Source: JBJXDT01 sp046153505 (GTDB lineage Bacteria; Pseudomonadota; Gammaproteobacteria; Burkholderiales; Methylophilaceae). From it: 37,982 nt of DNA. Every line of letters begins with the position of its first letter. Position 1 is the stretch's first letter. The notes under the pieces are model-generated. The model did no database searches. It was given only the letters and a program-made list of their open reading frames with translations, and had not been told where the DNA came from. Positions 8,433-16,402 of this stretch are shown piece after piece. The stretch lies in NCBI GenBank assembly GCA_046153505.1, contig JBJXDT010000062.1, forward strand, positions 1 through 37,982. The letters run 5' to 3'. The translations under genes were made by a program, and so were the position numbers.

Positions 8433-8455
8433 AGTTATTCGCAACATGAATAACT
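8433..8455 (+). repeat. Perfect inverted repeat upstream of fliL
   Basis: AGTTATTC and GAATAACT are perfect complements separated by 7 bases. The repeat ends just before the ribosome-binding site of fliL (8460-8464). It could be an operator or an mRNA hairpin at the head of the fliL-fliR operon. Confidence 0.45.
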
Positions 8456-8471
8456 AATGAAGGGAAACACT

Positions 8472-8984
8472 ATGGCACAAGATCCAGTCGTTGAAGAAGC
8501 AGTCGCTGAAGAAGCACCCAAGAAATCTAAGAAAAAGTTAATCATCATAATAGCTGCTGTTCTGCTACTTGCAGGTATCGGCGGTGGGGCAGCTTGGTAT
8601 TTTATGCATCAAAAACCAGCACATGCTGCAGGAAAAGAAAAAGAAGCAAAAGAAGAGGTAGCACCAACCGAGCCAGTTTTTGTGAAAATGGAAACGTTTA
8701 CATTAAACCTTGACCCGACAGAGGGTGAAAAGTTTTTGCAAACAGACATTACATTGAACGTTGCGAGCAAGGAAGAAGCTGAGATATTGGAGCAGCATAT
8801 GCCACAAGTGCGTAACCGCGTATTGATGTTACTTTCCAGTAAAAAAGCCAGCGAGATTTCTACTATGGAAGGCAAAAAAGCCCTCAGTAATGAGATTGCA
8901 GTTCAAGTAAATCAGCCATTTGTTAACAAAGGTAAACCACAAAAGGTAACCGGTGTTTTCTTTACTTCATTTGTAATTCAATAA
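8472..8984 (+). CDS. fliL: Flagellar basal body-associated protein FliL
   Basis: FliL is an inner-membrane protein that surrounds the stators and supports motor torque. The 170-residue product has a short acidic and lysine-rich cytoplasmic tail, one membrane helix (about residues 24-46, IIIIAAVLLLAGIGGGAAWYF) and a periplasmic domain with the family's TFTLNLDP-like strand and the C-terminal VTGVFFTSFVIQ. The ATG at 8472 is chosen over the upstream in-frame ATG at 8457 because AAGGG (8460-8464) lies 7 bases before it. It opens the compact fliLMNOPQR run. Confidence 0.93.
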   Translation: MAQDPVVEEAVAEEAPKKSKKKLIIIIAAVLLLAGIGGGAAWYFMHQKPAHAAGKEKEAKEEVAPTEPVFVKMETFTLNLDPTEGEKFLQTDITLNVASKEEAEILEQHMPQVRNRVLMLLSSKKASEISTMEGKKALSNEIAVQVNQPFVNKGKPQKVTGVFFTSFVIQ

Positions 8985-9005
8985 CGCCTGACATCTTTCT
9001 AAATT

Positions 9006-10013
9006 ATGTCAGATACCTTTTTATCTCAAGATGAAGTTGATGCTCTGCTGAAGGGCGTTAATGGTGAGCAAGACGAAGGTAAGCCAGCTGCCGCAGATCC
9101 TTCAGAGGTGCGCGCGTATAACTTGGCAACTCAGGAGCGCATTGTACGTGGCCGCATGCCTACGTTGGAGATTATCAATGAACGATTCGCTCGTTTGTTA
9201 CGTATCGGTTTGTTTAATTTTCTTAGGCGCTCAGTTGAAGTCTCAGTAGGTCCAGTGCGAATTAGTAAATATAGTGATTTTATTCGTAATCTAGTGGTAC
9301 CGACTAACCTGAATTTAATCCACATGAAACCCTTGCGCGGCACAGGGTTGATGGTGATTGAGCCTTCACTCGCATTTTTAGTTGTAGACAATATGTTTGG
9401 TGGTGACGGCCGATTTCATACGCGGGTTGAGGGACGTGAATTCACACTCACTGAGCAACGGATTATTCGTCGCGTCGTGGATATTTTATTTGAGAATTAT
9501 GCTAAATCATGGGAGCCAGTCTACCCAGTTGAGTTTGAGTATATACGCTCTGAAATGAACACGCAGTTTGCCAATATCGCTACTCCAAACGAAGTGATTG
9601 TAGCGATTACGTTTACGATTGAGCTTGGTACTGCAGGTGGCGAGATGCATTTTTGCTTCCCATATTCAATGTTAGAACCAATTAAAGATTTACTGACATC
9701 AAGCTTGCAAGGCGAGGTGCTGGGTACAGATAAGCGATGGGTAAGATTGATGACGCAACAAATACAAGCAGCTGAAGTTGAAGTGGTAGCCGATTTAGCT
9801 AAAACCAAAATGAGATTAAGCGAAGTGCTCAACATGAAAGTGGGCGATGTCATCCCATTGAGTATTAGCGAAGAAGTTGAAGCTAAAGTGGATAGCATTC
9901 CTGTGATGCAGTGCAGATATGGATTATTCAATGGCCAATACGCATTACGCGTACAAAAATTGTTGAAGTCTAATTCGGATGAATATATTAAAGGAGAAAT
10001 ACATGGCGACTAA
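9006..10013 (+). CDS. fliM: Flagellar motor switch protein FliM
   Basis: FliM forms the middle of the C-ring and binds CheY-P to reverse rotation. The 335-residue protein opens with LSQDEVDALLKGV, the CheY-P-binding peptide of the family. A flexible linker, the CheC-like middle domain (about 45-240) and a C-terminal SpoA domain related to FliN follow. Length is normal (E. coli 334). The ATG at 9006 has no strong ribosome-binding site but places the CheY-binding peptide exactly at the N-terminus. Its last 11 bases overlap fliN, which suggests coupled translation of these C-ring partners. Confidence 0.97.
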   Translation: MSDTFLSQDEVDALLKGVNGEQDEGKPAAADPSEVRAYNLATQERIVRGRMPTLEIINERFARLLRIGLFNFLRRSVEVSVGPVRISKYSDFIRNLVVPTNLNLIHMKPLRGTGLMVIEPSLAFLVVDNMFGGDGRFHTRVEGREFTLTEQRIIRRVVDILFENYAKSWEPVYPVEFEYIRSEMNTQFANIATPNEVIVAITFTIELGTAGGEMHFCFPYSMLEPIKDLLTSSLQGEVLGTDKRWVRLMTQQIQAAEVEVVADLAKTKMRLSEVLNMKVGDVIPLSISEEVEAKVDSIPVMQCRYGLFNGQYALRVQKLLKSNSDEYIKGEIHGD

Positions 10014-10506
10014 ACCTGAAAAGGCTGCAGAAGAGGCCGCAACGGATGAGTGGGGTGCAGCTATGGCTGAGCAACAAGCTGCAGAGGACTCTACTGGCGC
10101 GACTACAGCAGAAGCGGGAACAGACGACTGGGGTGCTGCTATGGCAGAACAGCAAACTGCAGAAGCATCGGCTTTGCAAGCTAAGCCAGCAGATACGCAG
10201 GTGTTTACTGAGTTTTCCAGTAAAAACAAATTGAACGAAAGTCAAAACGACATCGACTTTATTCTTGATATCCCTGTTCAGTTGACAGTAGAGCTAGGCC
10301 GCACAAAGATTGCCATCAAAAACTTGCTGCAATTGGCACAAGGTTCTGTGGTTGAGTTAGATGGGCTTGCTGGCGAACCCATGGATGTACTGGTGAATGG
10401 CTGTTTAATCGCGCAAGGCGAAGTTGTGGTGGTGAATGACAAATTTGGTATTCGACTCACCGACATTATCACACCCGCAGAACGTATTCGTAAAATTAAC
10501 AAGTAA
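10003..10506 (+). CDS. fliN: Flagellar motor switch protein FliN, with duplicated N-terminal motif
   Basis: FliN builds the lower C-ring with FliM and docks the FliH/FliI export apparatus. The C-terminal SpoA domain (about residues 90-165) is highly conserved, with VQLTVELGRT, GSVVELDGLAGEPMDV and GEVVVVNDKFGIRLTDI. The protein is 167 residues, about 30 longer than E. coli FliN. The extra length is an Ala/Glu-rich N-terminus that contains the motif D(E/D)WGAAMAEQQ twice, at residues 15-25 and 41-51, 26 residues apart; E. coli has a single similar DDLWAEALSEQ. The ATG at 10003 has AAGGAG upstream and overlaps the end of fliM. Confidence 0.96.
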   Translation: MATKPEKAAEEAATDEWGAAMAEQQAAEDSTGATTAEAGTDDWGAAMAEQQTAEASALQAKPADTQVFTEFSSKNKLNESQNDIDFILDIPVQLTVELGRTKIAIKNLLQLAQGSVVELDGLAGEPMDVLVNGCLIAQGEVVVVNDKFGIRLTDIITPAERIRKINK

Positions 10507-10515
10507 AGACTTACT

Positions 10516-10986
10516 ATGCAGAAACGTTTAGCACTAATCTTTCTAGTTTGTTTAGGCAACTATTCCGTCGCATTTGCCGCCACAGGTGCAACAGGTATAT
10601 CGCCAACAGCCAGTGTTTTAAAAATGTTGCTAGGCCTGGCTGCGGTGTTAGCTGTTATGGCAGCTGTAAGTTGGGTAGTAAAACGGATGTTGCCTGGTGG
10701 CGCGGGCGCACAGTCTGCAGTGCGAATTGTAGGCGGTGTAAGTGTAGGGTCGCGTGAAAAAGTGGTGGTTCTGCAAGTGGCTGATCGCTGGTTAGTGGTG
10801 GGCGTGGCACCAGGACAAGTAAATAGTATTGCCAACTTAGATATTGGTGCAACACAAGTAGCAGATCAACTTACGCAAAATTTAGCCACATCAAATCAAA
10901 CGCTGCATCCCATGATGCAACCTTTAGTTAAATCATTTTCAGAGTTGCTAAAAAAATCTACTGAAAAAATTAAAAAAACGCAATGA
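10516..10986 (+). CDS. fliO: Flagellar export assembly protein FliO
   Basis: FliO is a small membrane protein that helps assemble the FliP ring of the export gate. The 156-residue product begins with a probable signal peptide ending in VAFA (about residues 1-21). A membrane helix follows (about 35-56), then a small cytoplasmic beta domain with the typical GGVSVGSREKVVVLQVADRWLV... pattern, and a lysine-rich tail. It lies 9 bases after fliN and its stop codon overlaps the fliP start (ATGA), as usual for fliNOP. Family identity rests on this pattern and on position. Confidence 0.9.
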   Translation: MQKRLALIFLVCLGNYSVAFAATGATGISPTASVLKMLLGLAAVLAVMAAVSWVVKRMLPGGAGAQSAVRIVGGVSVGSREKVVVLQVADRWLVVGVAPGQVNSIANLDIGATQVADQLTQNLATSNQTLHPMMQPLVKSFSELLKKSTEKIKKTQ

Positions 10987-11753
10987 GCGATCGAATGATT
11001 AATAATAAGATTAAAACTATTTTTGTAAGTATTTTATTTGGTGTACTTATTACTTTGTCATCTAGAACTTGGGCAGAGAATGGTATGCCGCTAATTAATT
11101 CATTGCCTGCTGCGGGTGGGGGCCAAAACTACACATTGAGTTTGCAAACGCTAATTTTGCTCACATCACTGAGTTTTTTGCCAGCAGCCTTGTTGATGAT
11201 GACAGGGTTTACCCGAATTATTATTGTCCTATCATTGTTGCGGCAAGCGCTAGGTACGCAGTCAGCTCCACCTAACCAAGTGATGGTTGGCTTGGCATTG
11301 TTTTTAACTTTCTTTGTGATGAGTCCAGTAATCGATAAGATCTATGTCGATGCCTATCAACCGCTACAGGAAAATAAAATTACCATGCAAGAGGCCATGG
11401 ATAAAGGTGCCATTCCTCTCAAAGCATTTATGCTAAAGCAAACACGTGAAGGTGATTTAGCTTTGTTTGTCAAAATGGCGCAAGTAGAAAAAATTGAAAC
11501 GCCAGAGCAGGTTCCTTTGCGAGTATTAGTGCCAGCATTTATGACGAGTGAACTTAAGACTGCCTTTCAAATTGGATTTGCAATATTCATTCCGTTTTTA
11601 ATTATCGATATGGTGGTTGCTAGTGTCTTGATGGCCATGGGCATGATGATGGTTTCACCTTCCATCGTTTCCTTGCCATTTAAGCTGATGTTGTTTGTAT
11701 TGGTAGACGGTTGGCAACTCATGATGGGTTCGCTTGTACAAAGTTTTTATTAA
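10983..11753 (+). CDS. fliP: Flagellar type III export gate protein FliP
   Basis: FliP is the main subunit of the export-gate core complex FliP5Q4R1. The 256-residue protein has an N-terminal cleavable signal sequence (about 1-30), four membrane helices and the signatures MTGFTRIIIVLSLLRQALGT and FVLVDGWQLMMGSL. The ATG at 10983 overlaps the fliO stop. An in-frame ATG at 10995 is a possible alternative that would shorten the signal peptide by four residues. fliQ follows after 17 bases. Confidence 0.97.
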   Translation: MSDRMINNKIKTIFVSILFGVLITLSSRTWAENGMPLINSLPAAGGGQNYTLSLQTLILLTSLSFLPAALLMMTGFTRIIIVLSLLRQALGTQSAPPNQVMVGLALFLTFFVMSPVIDKIYVDAYQPLQENKITMQEAMDKGAIPLKAFMLKQTREGDLALFVKMAQVEKIETPEQVPLRVLVPAFMTSELKTAFQIGFAIFIPFLIIDMVVASVLMAMGMMMVSPSIVSLPFKLMLFVLVDGWQLMMGSLVQSFY

Positions 11754-11770
11754 TATTGTTGGAATATAAA

Positions 11771-12040
11771 ATGACCCCAGAAGCAGTAATGAATATGGGC
11801 AGAGATGCCATGGAAATCACTTTGCTAGTTGCAGGGCCTATGCTATTAGTCGTATTGGTGATTGGCTTAATCGTGAGTATTTTTCAAGCGGCTACTCAAA
11901 TTAATGAAGCCACTTTATCGTTTATTCCAAAACTTGTCGGCGTCTTTGTTACCCTTGTGGTTGCTGGGCCCTGGATGCTGACAACGATGGTTGATTATAT
12001 GCGTTTGGTATTTACTAACATACCGCAAATGGCGAACTAA
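11771..12040 (+). CDS. fliQ: Flagellar type III export gate protein FliQ
   Basis: FliQ wraps around FliP in the export gate. The 89-residue product has two membrane helices (about 15-40 and 50-72), separated by the conserved loop QAATQINEATLSFIPKL. The length matches E. coli FliQ (89). The start is the ATG at 11771 (MTPEAVMNMG), with TTGGA upstream; the longer open frame from 11711 overlaps fliP and lacks family similarity. Confidence 0.97.
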   Translation: MTPEAVMNMGRDAMEITLLVAGPMLLVVLVIGLIVSIFQAATQINEATLSFIPKLVGVFVTLVVAGPWMLTTMVDYMRLVFTNIPQMAN

Positions 12041-12070
12041 TAAAGTTGCGTTCAAAAAGTCACTTTAAAA

Positions 12071-12850
12071 ATGGTTTCTTTCAGTAGCGATCTTCTTCAA
12101 ACTTGGATTATAAGCCTGCTTTGGCCTTTAACAAGGATACTCGGCGTGATTACAATCGCACCAATTTTTGGTGATACTGCGATTCCCAATCAGGTGAAAT
12201 TAGGTTTTGGTGTTGTACTTACTTTAATTATTGTCCCCACATTACCAGCACTTCCACAATTTGAAATATTCTCGTTTCAAGGCTTACTCATTCTAATTCA
12301 GCAACTTATTATTGGACTTGCTATCGGATTTAGCATGCGACTTGTTTTTGCAGCAGTTCAAATGGCAGGTCAGCTTATCGGCATGAGTATGGGTTTGGGG
12401 TTTGCCTCATTTTTTGATCCGCAATCACAAGGCCAAAGTACTGCAGTCAGTCAGTTTTTAATGTTGCTAGCGATGTTGGTTTTCTTAACGTTAGATGGTC
12501 ATCTCATGATGGTAAAAGCGATTGCTGATAGCTTTGTCACTATGCCTATTGCAATCAATGGTGCAGGTATTAATCCGATGAAAATAGTGATGTGGGGCGA
12601 AATGATTTTTAGCGCTGGGCTGTTATTGGCGATGCCTGTTGTAGCAGCTTTGCTTATTACCAATATGGCATTGGGTGTTCTAACTAGGACTGCGCCACAA
12701 CTCAATATATTTGGTATCGGCTTTCCGATTACACTTTCAATTGGAATTTTAGTATTGGCTTTGTCCTTACAAGGCATGCTAAAACCGATAGAGCAATTGA
12801 TTCAAGCCGGCATAACAAATATGCAGCAAGTGGCTATTACAAAGCTTTAA
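12071..12850 (+). CDS. fliR: Flagellar type III export gate protein FliR
   Basis: FliR completes the FliP-FliQ-FliR gate. The 259-residue protein has six predicted membrane helices and the family motifs WPLTRILGVITIAPIFGD near the start, GLGFASFFDPQSQGQS in the middle and a C-terminal helix. It is the last gene of the + strand fliL-fliR run. It converges with flgL, with only 8 bases between the stop codons, and no terminator hairpin is visible, so transcripts may run into each other. Confidence 0.96.
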   Translation: MVSFSSDLLQTWIISLLWPLTRILGVITIAPIFGDTAIPNQVKLGFGVVLTLIIVPTLPALPQFEIFSFQGLLILIQQLIIGLAIGFSMRLVFAAVQMAGQLIGMSMGLGFASFFDPQSQGQSTAVSQFLMLLAMLVFLTLDGHLMMVKAIADSFVTMPIAINGAGINPMKIVMWGEMIFSAGLLLAMPVVAALLITNMALGVLTRTAPQLNIFGIGFPITLSIGILVLALSLQGMLKPIEQLIQAGITNMQQVAITKL

Positions 12851-12858
12851 AGTCGACT

Positions 12859-13764
12859 TTAGCGGATAAAATCAAACAGCGATAGGCTGGTGATTTTTAC
12901 AAAAGATTTTTGTGCAGCTTCTAATATGGTTTGCTTCTGCGATACATCAGATAAGGCTTGCGCATAGTCAAGGTCTTGCAAGCTTGATAATGCCTGTGCA
13001 TATTCTAAATCTCGGCTTGAGCCAACACTATCTAGTGACTCTAGCGCATTCATTTTAGTGCCTACAGAAGACCTAGCGATAGAAATTGTATCGGTTCCGG
13101 CTTGAATGCTACTAATGGCCGTAGCTACTGCGGCTGAAACTGCTGCACTGCTGGCGCTAGGATTGTTGAGCACCGAAATCAATGTGCTGTAAGTGCTGAA
13201 AATATCGTTGCCGCTGGCCTGAAAAATACTATCGCCAGGTGCGTTTGCCACCATTTGAAGATGCGGGTCTACTTGCAAATATTGTTGATTACTATCGCCA
13301 TTGTAGGTCGCGCCAGTGGATGTAGCGGTAAAAGGTTTTGTTTTGCTTTGGTAGCCAGCGTATATATAATTACCCGAAGCATCTTGTGTATTAGCATAAC
13401 CAATTAAAGTTTCTAGAGAAGAAGTTAAACTAATTGCAACTACACTACGTTGATTTGCAGTAAGTGTGCCAGCAGCTCCCACTAAAATGGTTCTATCTGA
13501 TAGTAATTGCTCTGTAATACTATTTAGGGAGATATCCAAACTACTTAGATTGCTACTTGCGATTTGGCGGTTTTTAGTAAACTGCGCATTCATGGCTTGC
13601 GAGTTCGCAATATCAATCGAACGTGAAGCGCCTAAGGGTTCGTCAGATGGCGTAAGAATGCGCTTTCCACTGGCAATTTGCGATTGCAACTTGGATTGTT
13701 CTGCTTGTAAATCACCAATTCTATTAATTCCAGTTTGATAAATAGTGTTTGTACTAAGGCGCAT
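12859..13764 (-). CDS. flgL: Flagellar hook-filament junction protein FlgL (HAP3)
   Basis: FlgL joins the hook-side FlgK ring to the filament. The 301-residue protein has the flagellin-like N-terminal coiled-coil (MRLSTNTIYQTGINRI, QSQIASGKRILTPSDEP) and a C-terminal coiled-coil, with a variable domain between them. The C-terminus lacks the usual final LSLLDYL-type helix but ends ITSLSLFDFIR, which is close. It follows flgK by 11 bases, and AGGA lies upstream of the ATG. It is probably expressed with flgK from the sigma-28 promoter at 15431-15457. Confidence 0.94.
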   Translation of the reverse strand: MRLSTNTIYQTGINRIGDLQAEQSKLQSQIASGKRILTPSDEPLGASRSIDIANSQAMNAQFTKNRQIASSNLSSLDISLNSITEQLLSDRTILVGAAGTLTANQRSVVAISLTSSLETLIGYANTQDASGNYIYAGYQSKTKPFTATSTGATYNGDSNQQYLQVDPHLQMVANAPGDSIFQASGNDIFSTYSTLISVLNNPSASSAAVSAAVATAISSIQAGTDTISIARSSVGTKMNALESLDSVGSSRDLEYAQALSSLQDLDYAQALSDVSQKQTILEAAQKSFVKITSLSLFDFIR

Positions 13765-13775
13765 AGTGACTATTC

Positions 13776-15404
13776 CTAGCGCCCAATGGTAAGAAGCAAG
13801 TCAAATAAAGTGCTGGCGATTTGCATGACTTTGCCCGCAGCTTGGTAAGCTTGTTGATAGCGCAGTAAGTTGGTGGCTTCTTCATCTAGATTAACACCAG
13901 ACTCTGACTGCTGTGCTGCAGTTGTCTGGGCGAGTATCGCGGTATCAGCCTCAGCATTAACTCTTAGCTCGTTTGTTTTAATGCCTACTTGGCTGACCAA
14001 TTGCGCGAAGGCGCCTTCGTAACTTATTGAGCTGTTGTTGAGCGTACCCTTACTTTGCAAACCAGCAAGCAGAAGTGCATTACGATTATTACCTGCACCA
14101 CCTGTTGCATCGCCAGCTGCTATTTTTCGGATATCATTTATGGCTAATGATATGGTTTTGGCGCCATCACGTACGGGTTCGACCAGAAAAGAGTCGCCCG
14201 CAACCATACTGCCTCCGTTAAAAGTTAAGCCATCAAGTGTTTGCGGAAGGCTGGAAAAGGATTGTATGGAGCCATCACTTACTTTTGTGATATTGTAGTT
14301 TGTACCATCATACTTAACACGATAGTCACTGCTTGTTATTGCACTGACGTTACTGATTGTGGTGGTCAGTGTCGCACCCGAACTGTTGGCAGTGTCACTA
14401 TATATTTTTGGTGTAGATACATTAAAAAAGTTACCGCCTGCCACTCCATTAGAATCAAAACCGAGTTTATGTTGGTCGTTAAAAGTTTGCGCAAAAACCG
14501 TGGCGATTTGCCCAATTTGATTTTGAACGCTATCTAAAGACTCATTTCTGAATTGAGTCAATCCACCTATCGAGCCGCCTGTTAAGCTGTTAGCGCCCAA
14601 TGGTTTTACTACGTTTGTGACATAAGCCACTTCTAACTCTGTAGGATCTGTGCTAGAGCTCACTGTTGTAATTGCATAAGATTTATTGCCAACAACTAGA
14701 GGAACGCCATTGCCGATAAAAACGTTATAGCTACCGTCATCTTGTTTAATCACGTCTGTTTTGATGAATTTGTTCATTTCGGCGATGAGGTTGTCACGCT
14801 TATCCATCACATCATTAGGTGCACTGTTTTTGTTGGCGCCAATTGCTTTGCTAATCACATCATTTAATTTTGCAATTTCCGTGGCATAACTAGTGACGAC
14901 TTTTGTGTCGTTTTGTAGCTGTGTATTTACGCCTTGTCTAATCTCATTTATTCTGTCATTGATGCTTTGAAAACGATTGACGATGGTTTGACCTGATGAA
15001 AGCACTGCTTGCCTAGTCGCTGCATCGCCAGGATTAGTAGCTAGATTTTGAATGCCAGCAAAGAAGTTTTGCATGGAAGGAGACAAGCCTGCAGTTGAGT
15101 CAGCAAGCATATTATCGATTTGCTTCAATTGACTAGCATATGTGTTCGTCGAACTGCTGACGTTTTGTGCCCGATTCATTTGTTGCGCGATGATATCGTT
15201 GTAAGCACGTCTGATTTGTGAAACTTGAGCGCCTTGACCTAAATAGCCAAAACCGAAATCTTGTGCCTCAGCCGCACGCTGCACCACCTCTTGGCGCGAA
15301 TAGCCAGGCGTTGATGCGTTGGCAATATTGTGACCTGTCACACTTATGCCGACTTGAGCAGCAGAAAGCGCGCTTTGACCTATGCTAAGTATGCTAGTTG
15401 CCAT
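13776..15404 (-). CDS. flgK: Flagellar hook-associated protein FlgK (HAP1)
   Basis: FlgK is the first junction protein between hook and filament and is secreted with the help of FlgN. The 542-residue protein begins with the rod/hook family motif (SALSAAQVGISVTGHNIANA, TPGYSRQEV). It has the FlgK N-terminal coiled-coil, a long beta-rich middle and a C-terminal coiled-coil with SGVNLDEEATNLLRYQQAYQ, the classic FlgK ending. GAGGAAG precedes the start. A sigma-28 promoter lies only 27 bases upstream, marking flgK-flgL as a late (class III) unit separate from flgB-flgJ. Confidence 0.97.
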   Translation of the reverse strand: MATSILSIGQSALSAAQVGISVTGHNIANASTPGYSRQEVVQRAAEAQDFGFGYLGQGAQVSQIRRAYNDIIAQQMNRAQNVSSSTNTYASQLKQIDNMLADSTAGLSPSMQNFFAGIQNLATNPGDAATRQAVLSSGQTIVNRFQSINDRINEIRQGVNTQLQNDTKVVTSYATEIAKLNDVISKAIGANKNSAPNDVMDKRDNLIAEMNKFIKTDVIKQDDGSYNVFIGNGVPLVVGNKSYAITTVSSSTDPTELEVAYVTNVVKPLGANSLTGGSIGGLTQFRNESLDSVQNQIGQIATVFAQTFNDQHKLGFDSNGVAGGNFFNVSTPKIYSDTANSSGATLTTTISNVSAITSSDYRVKYDGTNYNITKVSDGSIQSFSSLPQTLDGLTFNGGSMVAGDSFLVEPVRDGAKTISLAINDIRKIAAGDATGGAGNNRNALLLAGLQSKGTLNNSSISYEGAFAQLVSQVGIKTNELRVNAEADTAILAQTTAAQQSESGVNLDEEATNLLRYQQAYQAAGKVMQIASTLFDLLLTIGR

Positions 15405-15430
15405 GGTATGTGTTCTTCCTCATGAATTGC

Positions 15431-15457
15431 ATATCGGCAAGAAATGAAAAACCTTTA
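15431..15457 (-). promoter_or_regulatory. Sigma-28 (FliA) promoter for flgKL
   Basis: On the - strand, TAAAGGTT (15457-15450), 11 bases, then GCCGATAT (15438-15431). It matches the FliA consensus at 13 of 16 positions with the exact spacer, 26 bases before the flgK start codon. Confidence 0.88.
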
Positions 15458-15467
15458 ATGTTCATGA

Positions 15468-16400
15468 TTAAGTTGTCACTTTATGAATCACATTTGCTAG
15501 TTTTGATGCGTAGTGAGGGTCAGTTGCATATCCTGCATTTTGCATTGCAAGCGCGTAATTATTCACATCGGACATATTAGCCACAACGTTTTTATAGCGT
15601 GGATTGTTGCGCATTAGATTGGCAAAGTCTTTGAATGAATCGGCATAGCTGTCATAAGCGCGGAACTTCTCTACGCGCTTTTGTTTGATGCCTCTAATGT
15701 ATTCCGTAGTCGTTGTCTCGACCACTTTTCCATTCCAATCACCCGTAGCTTTAATGCCAAATAGATTGTGGCTAGTGGTACCATCTTGCGCCTTAATTTC
15801 GCGCTTGCCCCAGCCGCTTTCAAGTGCGGCTTGGCCTAGCATCAAGTGCGCAGGCACCCCTGTCGCCTTGCTAGCCAATTCAGCATGCTTTGTCATACGG
15901 TCTCGAAAGCTAGCGCTAGATTCGCTTAAAGGACTGAGGTTCGTTGTTTTGTTTGCAGGTATTTTGGTTTGCTCGGCTGGGCCGTGGTACGGCGTGCTTT
16001 TTAATATTGAAGGAATAAAGTCATTTTGCAAGGGCGCTTCTTGAGCTTCAGGCGCATCACTTGAAACTGCCTGCGCCAAACTTAAGGTAACGGCACCACC
16101 GACTTTAGTTAATTGACGCGTTAGAATTTCTGCTAAACCCATACCTTTATTAGTCAAATTGCTGCTCAGTTGCTGATCGAGCATGGAGGTATATGTGCGA
16201 CTTTGGTCACTGCTAAATGGATCTTCTTGTGGTGTTGCATCACGCATGCTTTTTAGCATCATGTTCATAAAAATCGCTTCAAACTGCTTGGCAACGCCTC
16301 TAATTGCTTCGGGCGAATTTTCCTGAGCAGCCTGTTTTAGGTTATTTAAGCTATTGGCGTCAATCGCCAATTTTCCATTGAGTTCGGCAGTGCTTATCAT
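15468..16400 (-). CDS. flgJ: Flagellar rod assembly protein and muramidase FlgJ
   Basis: FlgJ caps the growing rod and opens the peptidoglycan. The 310-residue protein has the N-terminal rod-cap domain (about 25-110; GVAKQFEAIFMNMMLKSMRD). It also has a C-terminal glucosaminidase domain (about 165-310; AHLMLGQAALESGWGKRE, HNLFGIKA), with the expected Glu in ALESGWG. A Pro-rich linker separates them. This two-domain form is typical of beta- and gammaproteobacteria. It starts 2 bases after flgI. It is the last gene of the flgB-flgJ run. Confidence 0.96.
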   Translation of the reverse strand: MISTAELNGKLAIDANSLNNLKQAAQENSPEAIRGVAKQFEAIFMNMMLKSMRDATPQEDPFSSDQSRTYTSMLDQQLSSNLTNKGMGLAEILTRQLTKVGGAVTLSLAQAVSSDAPEAQEAPLQNDFIPSILKSTPYHGPAEQTKIPANKTTNLSPLSESSASFRDRMTKHAELASKATGVPAHLMLGQAALESGWGKREIKAQDGTTSHNLFGIKATGDWNGKVVETTTTEYIRGIKQKRVEKFRAYDSYADSFKDFANLMRNNPRYKNVVANMSDVNNYALAMQNAGYATDPHYASKLANVIHKVTT

Positions 16401-16402
16401 GA

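Noticed and set aside
8414..8440. Perfect sigma-28 -35 (TAAAGTTT) upstream of fliL
   Set aside because: The bases at the -10 position (AGTTATTC) do not resemble GCCGATAA, and the fliL operon is expected to be an early class.
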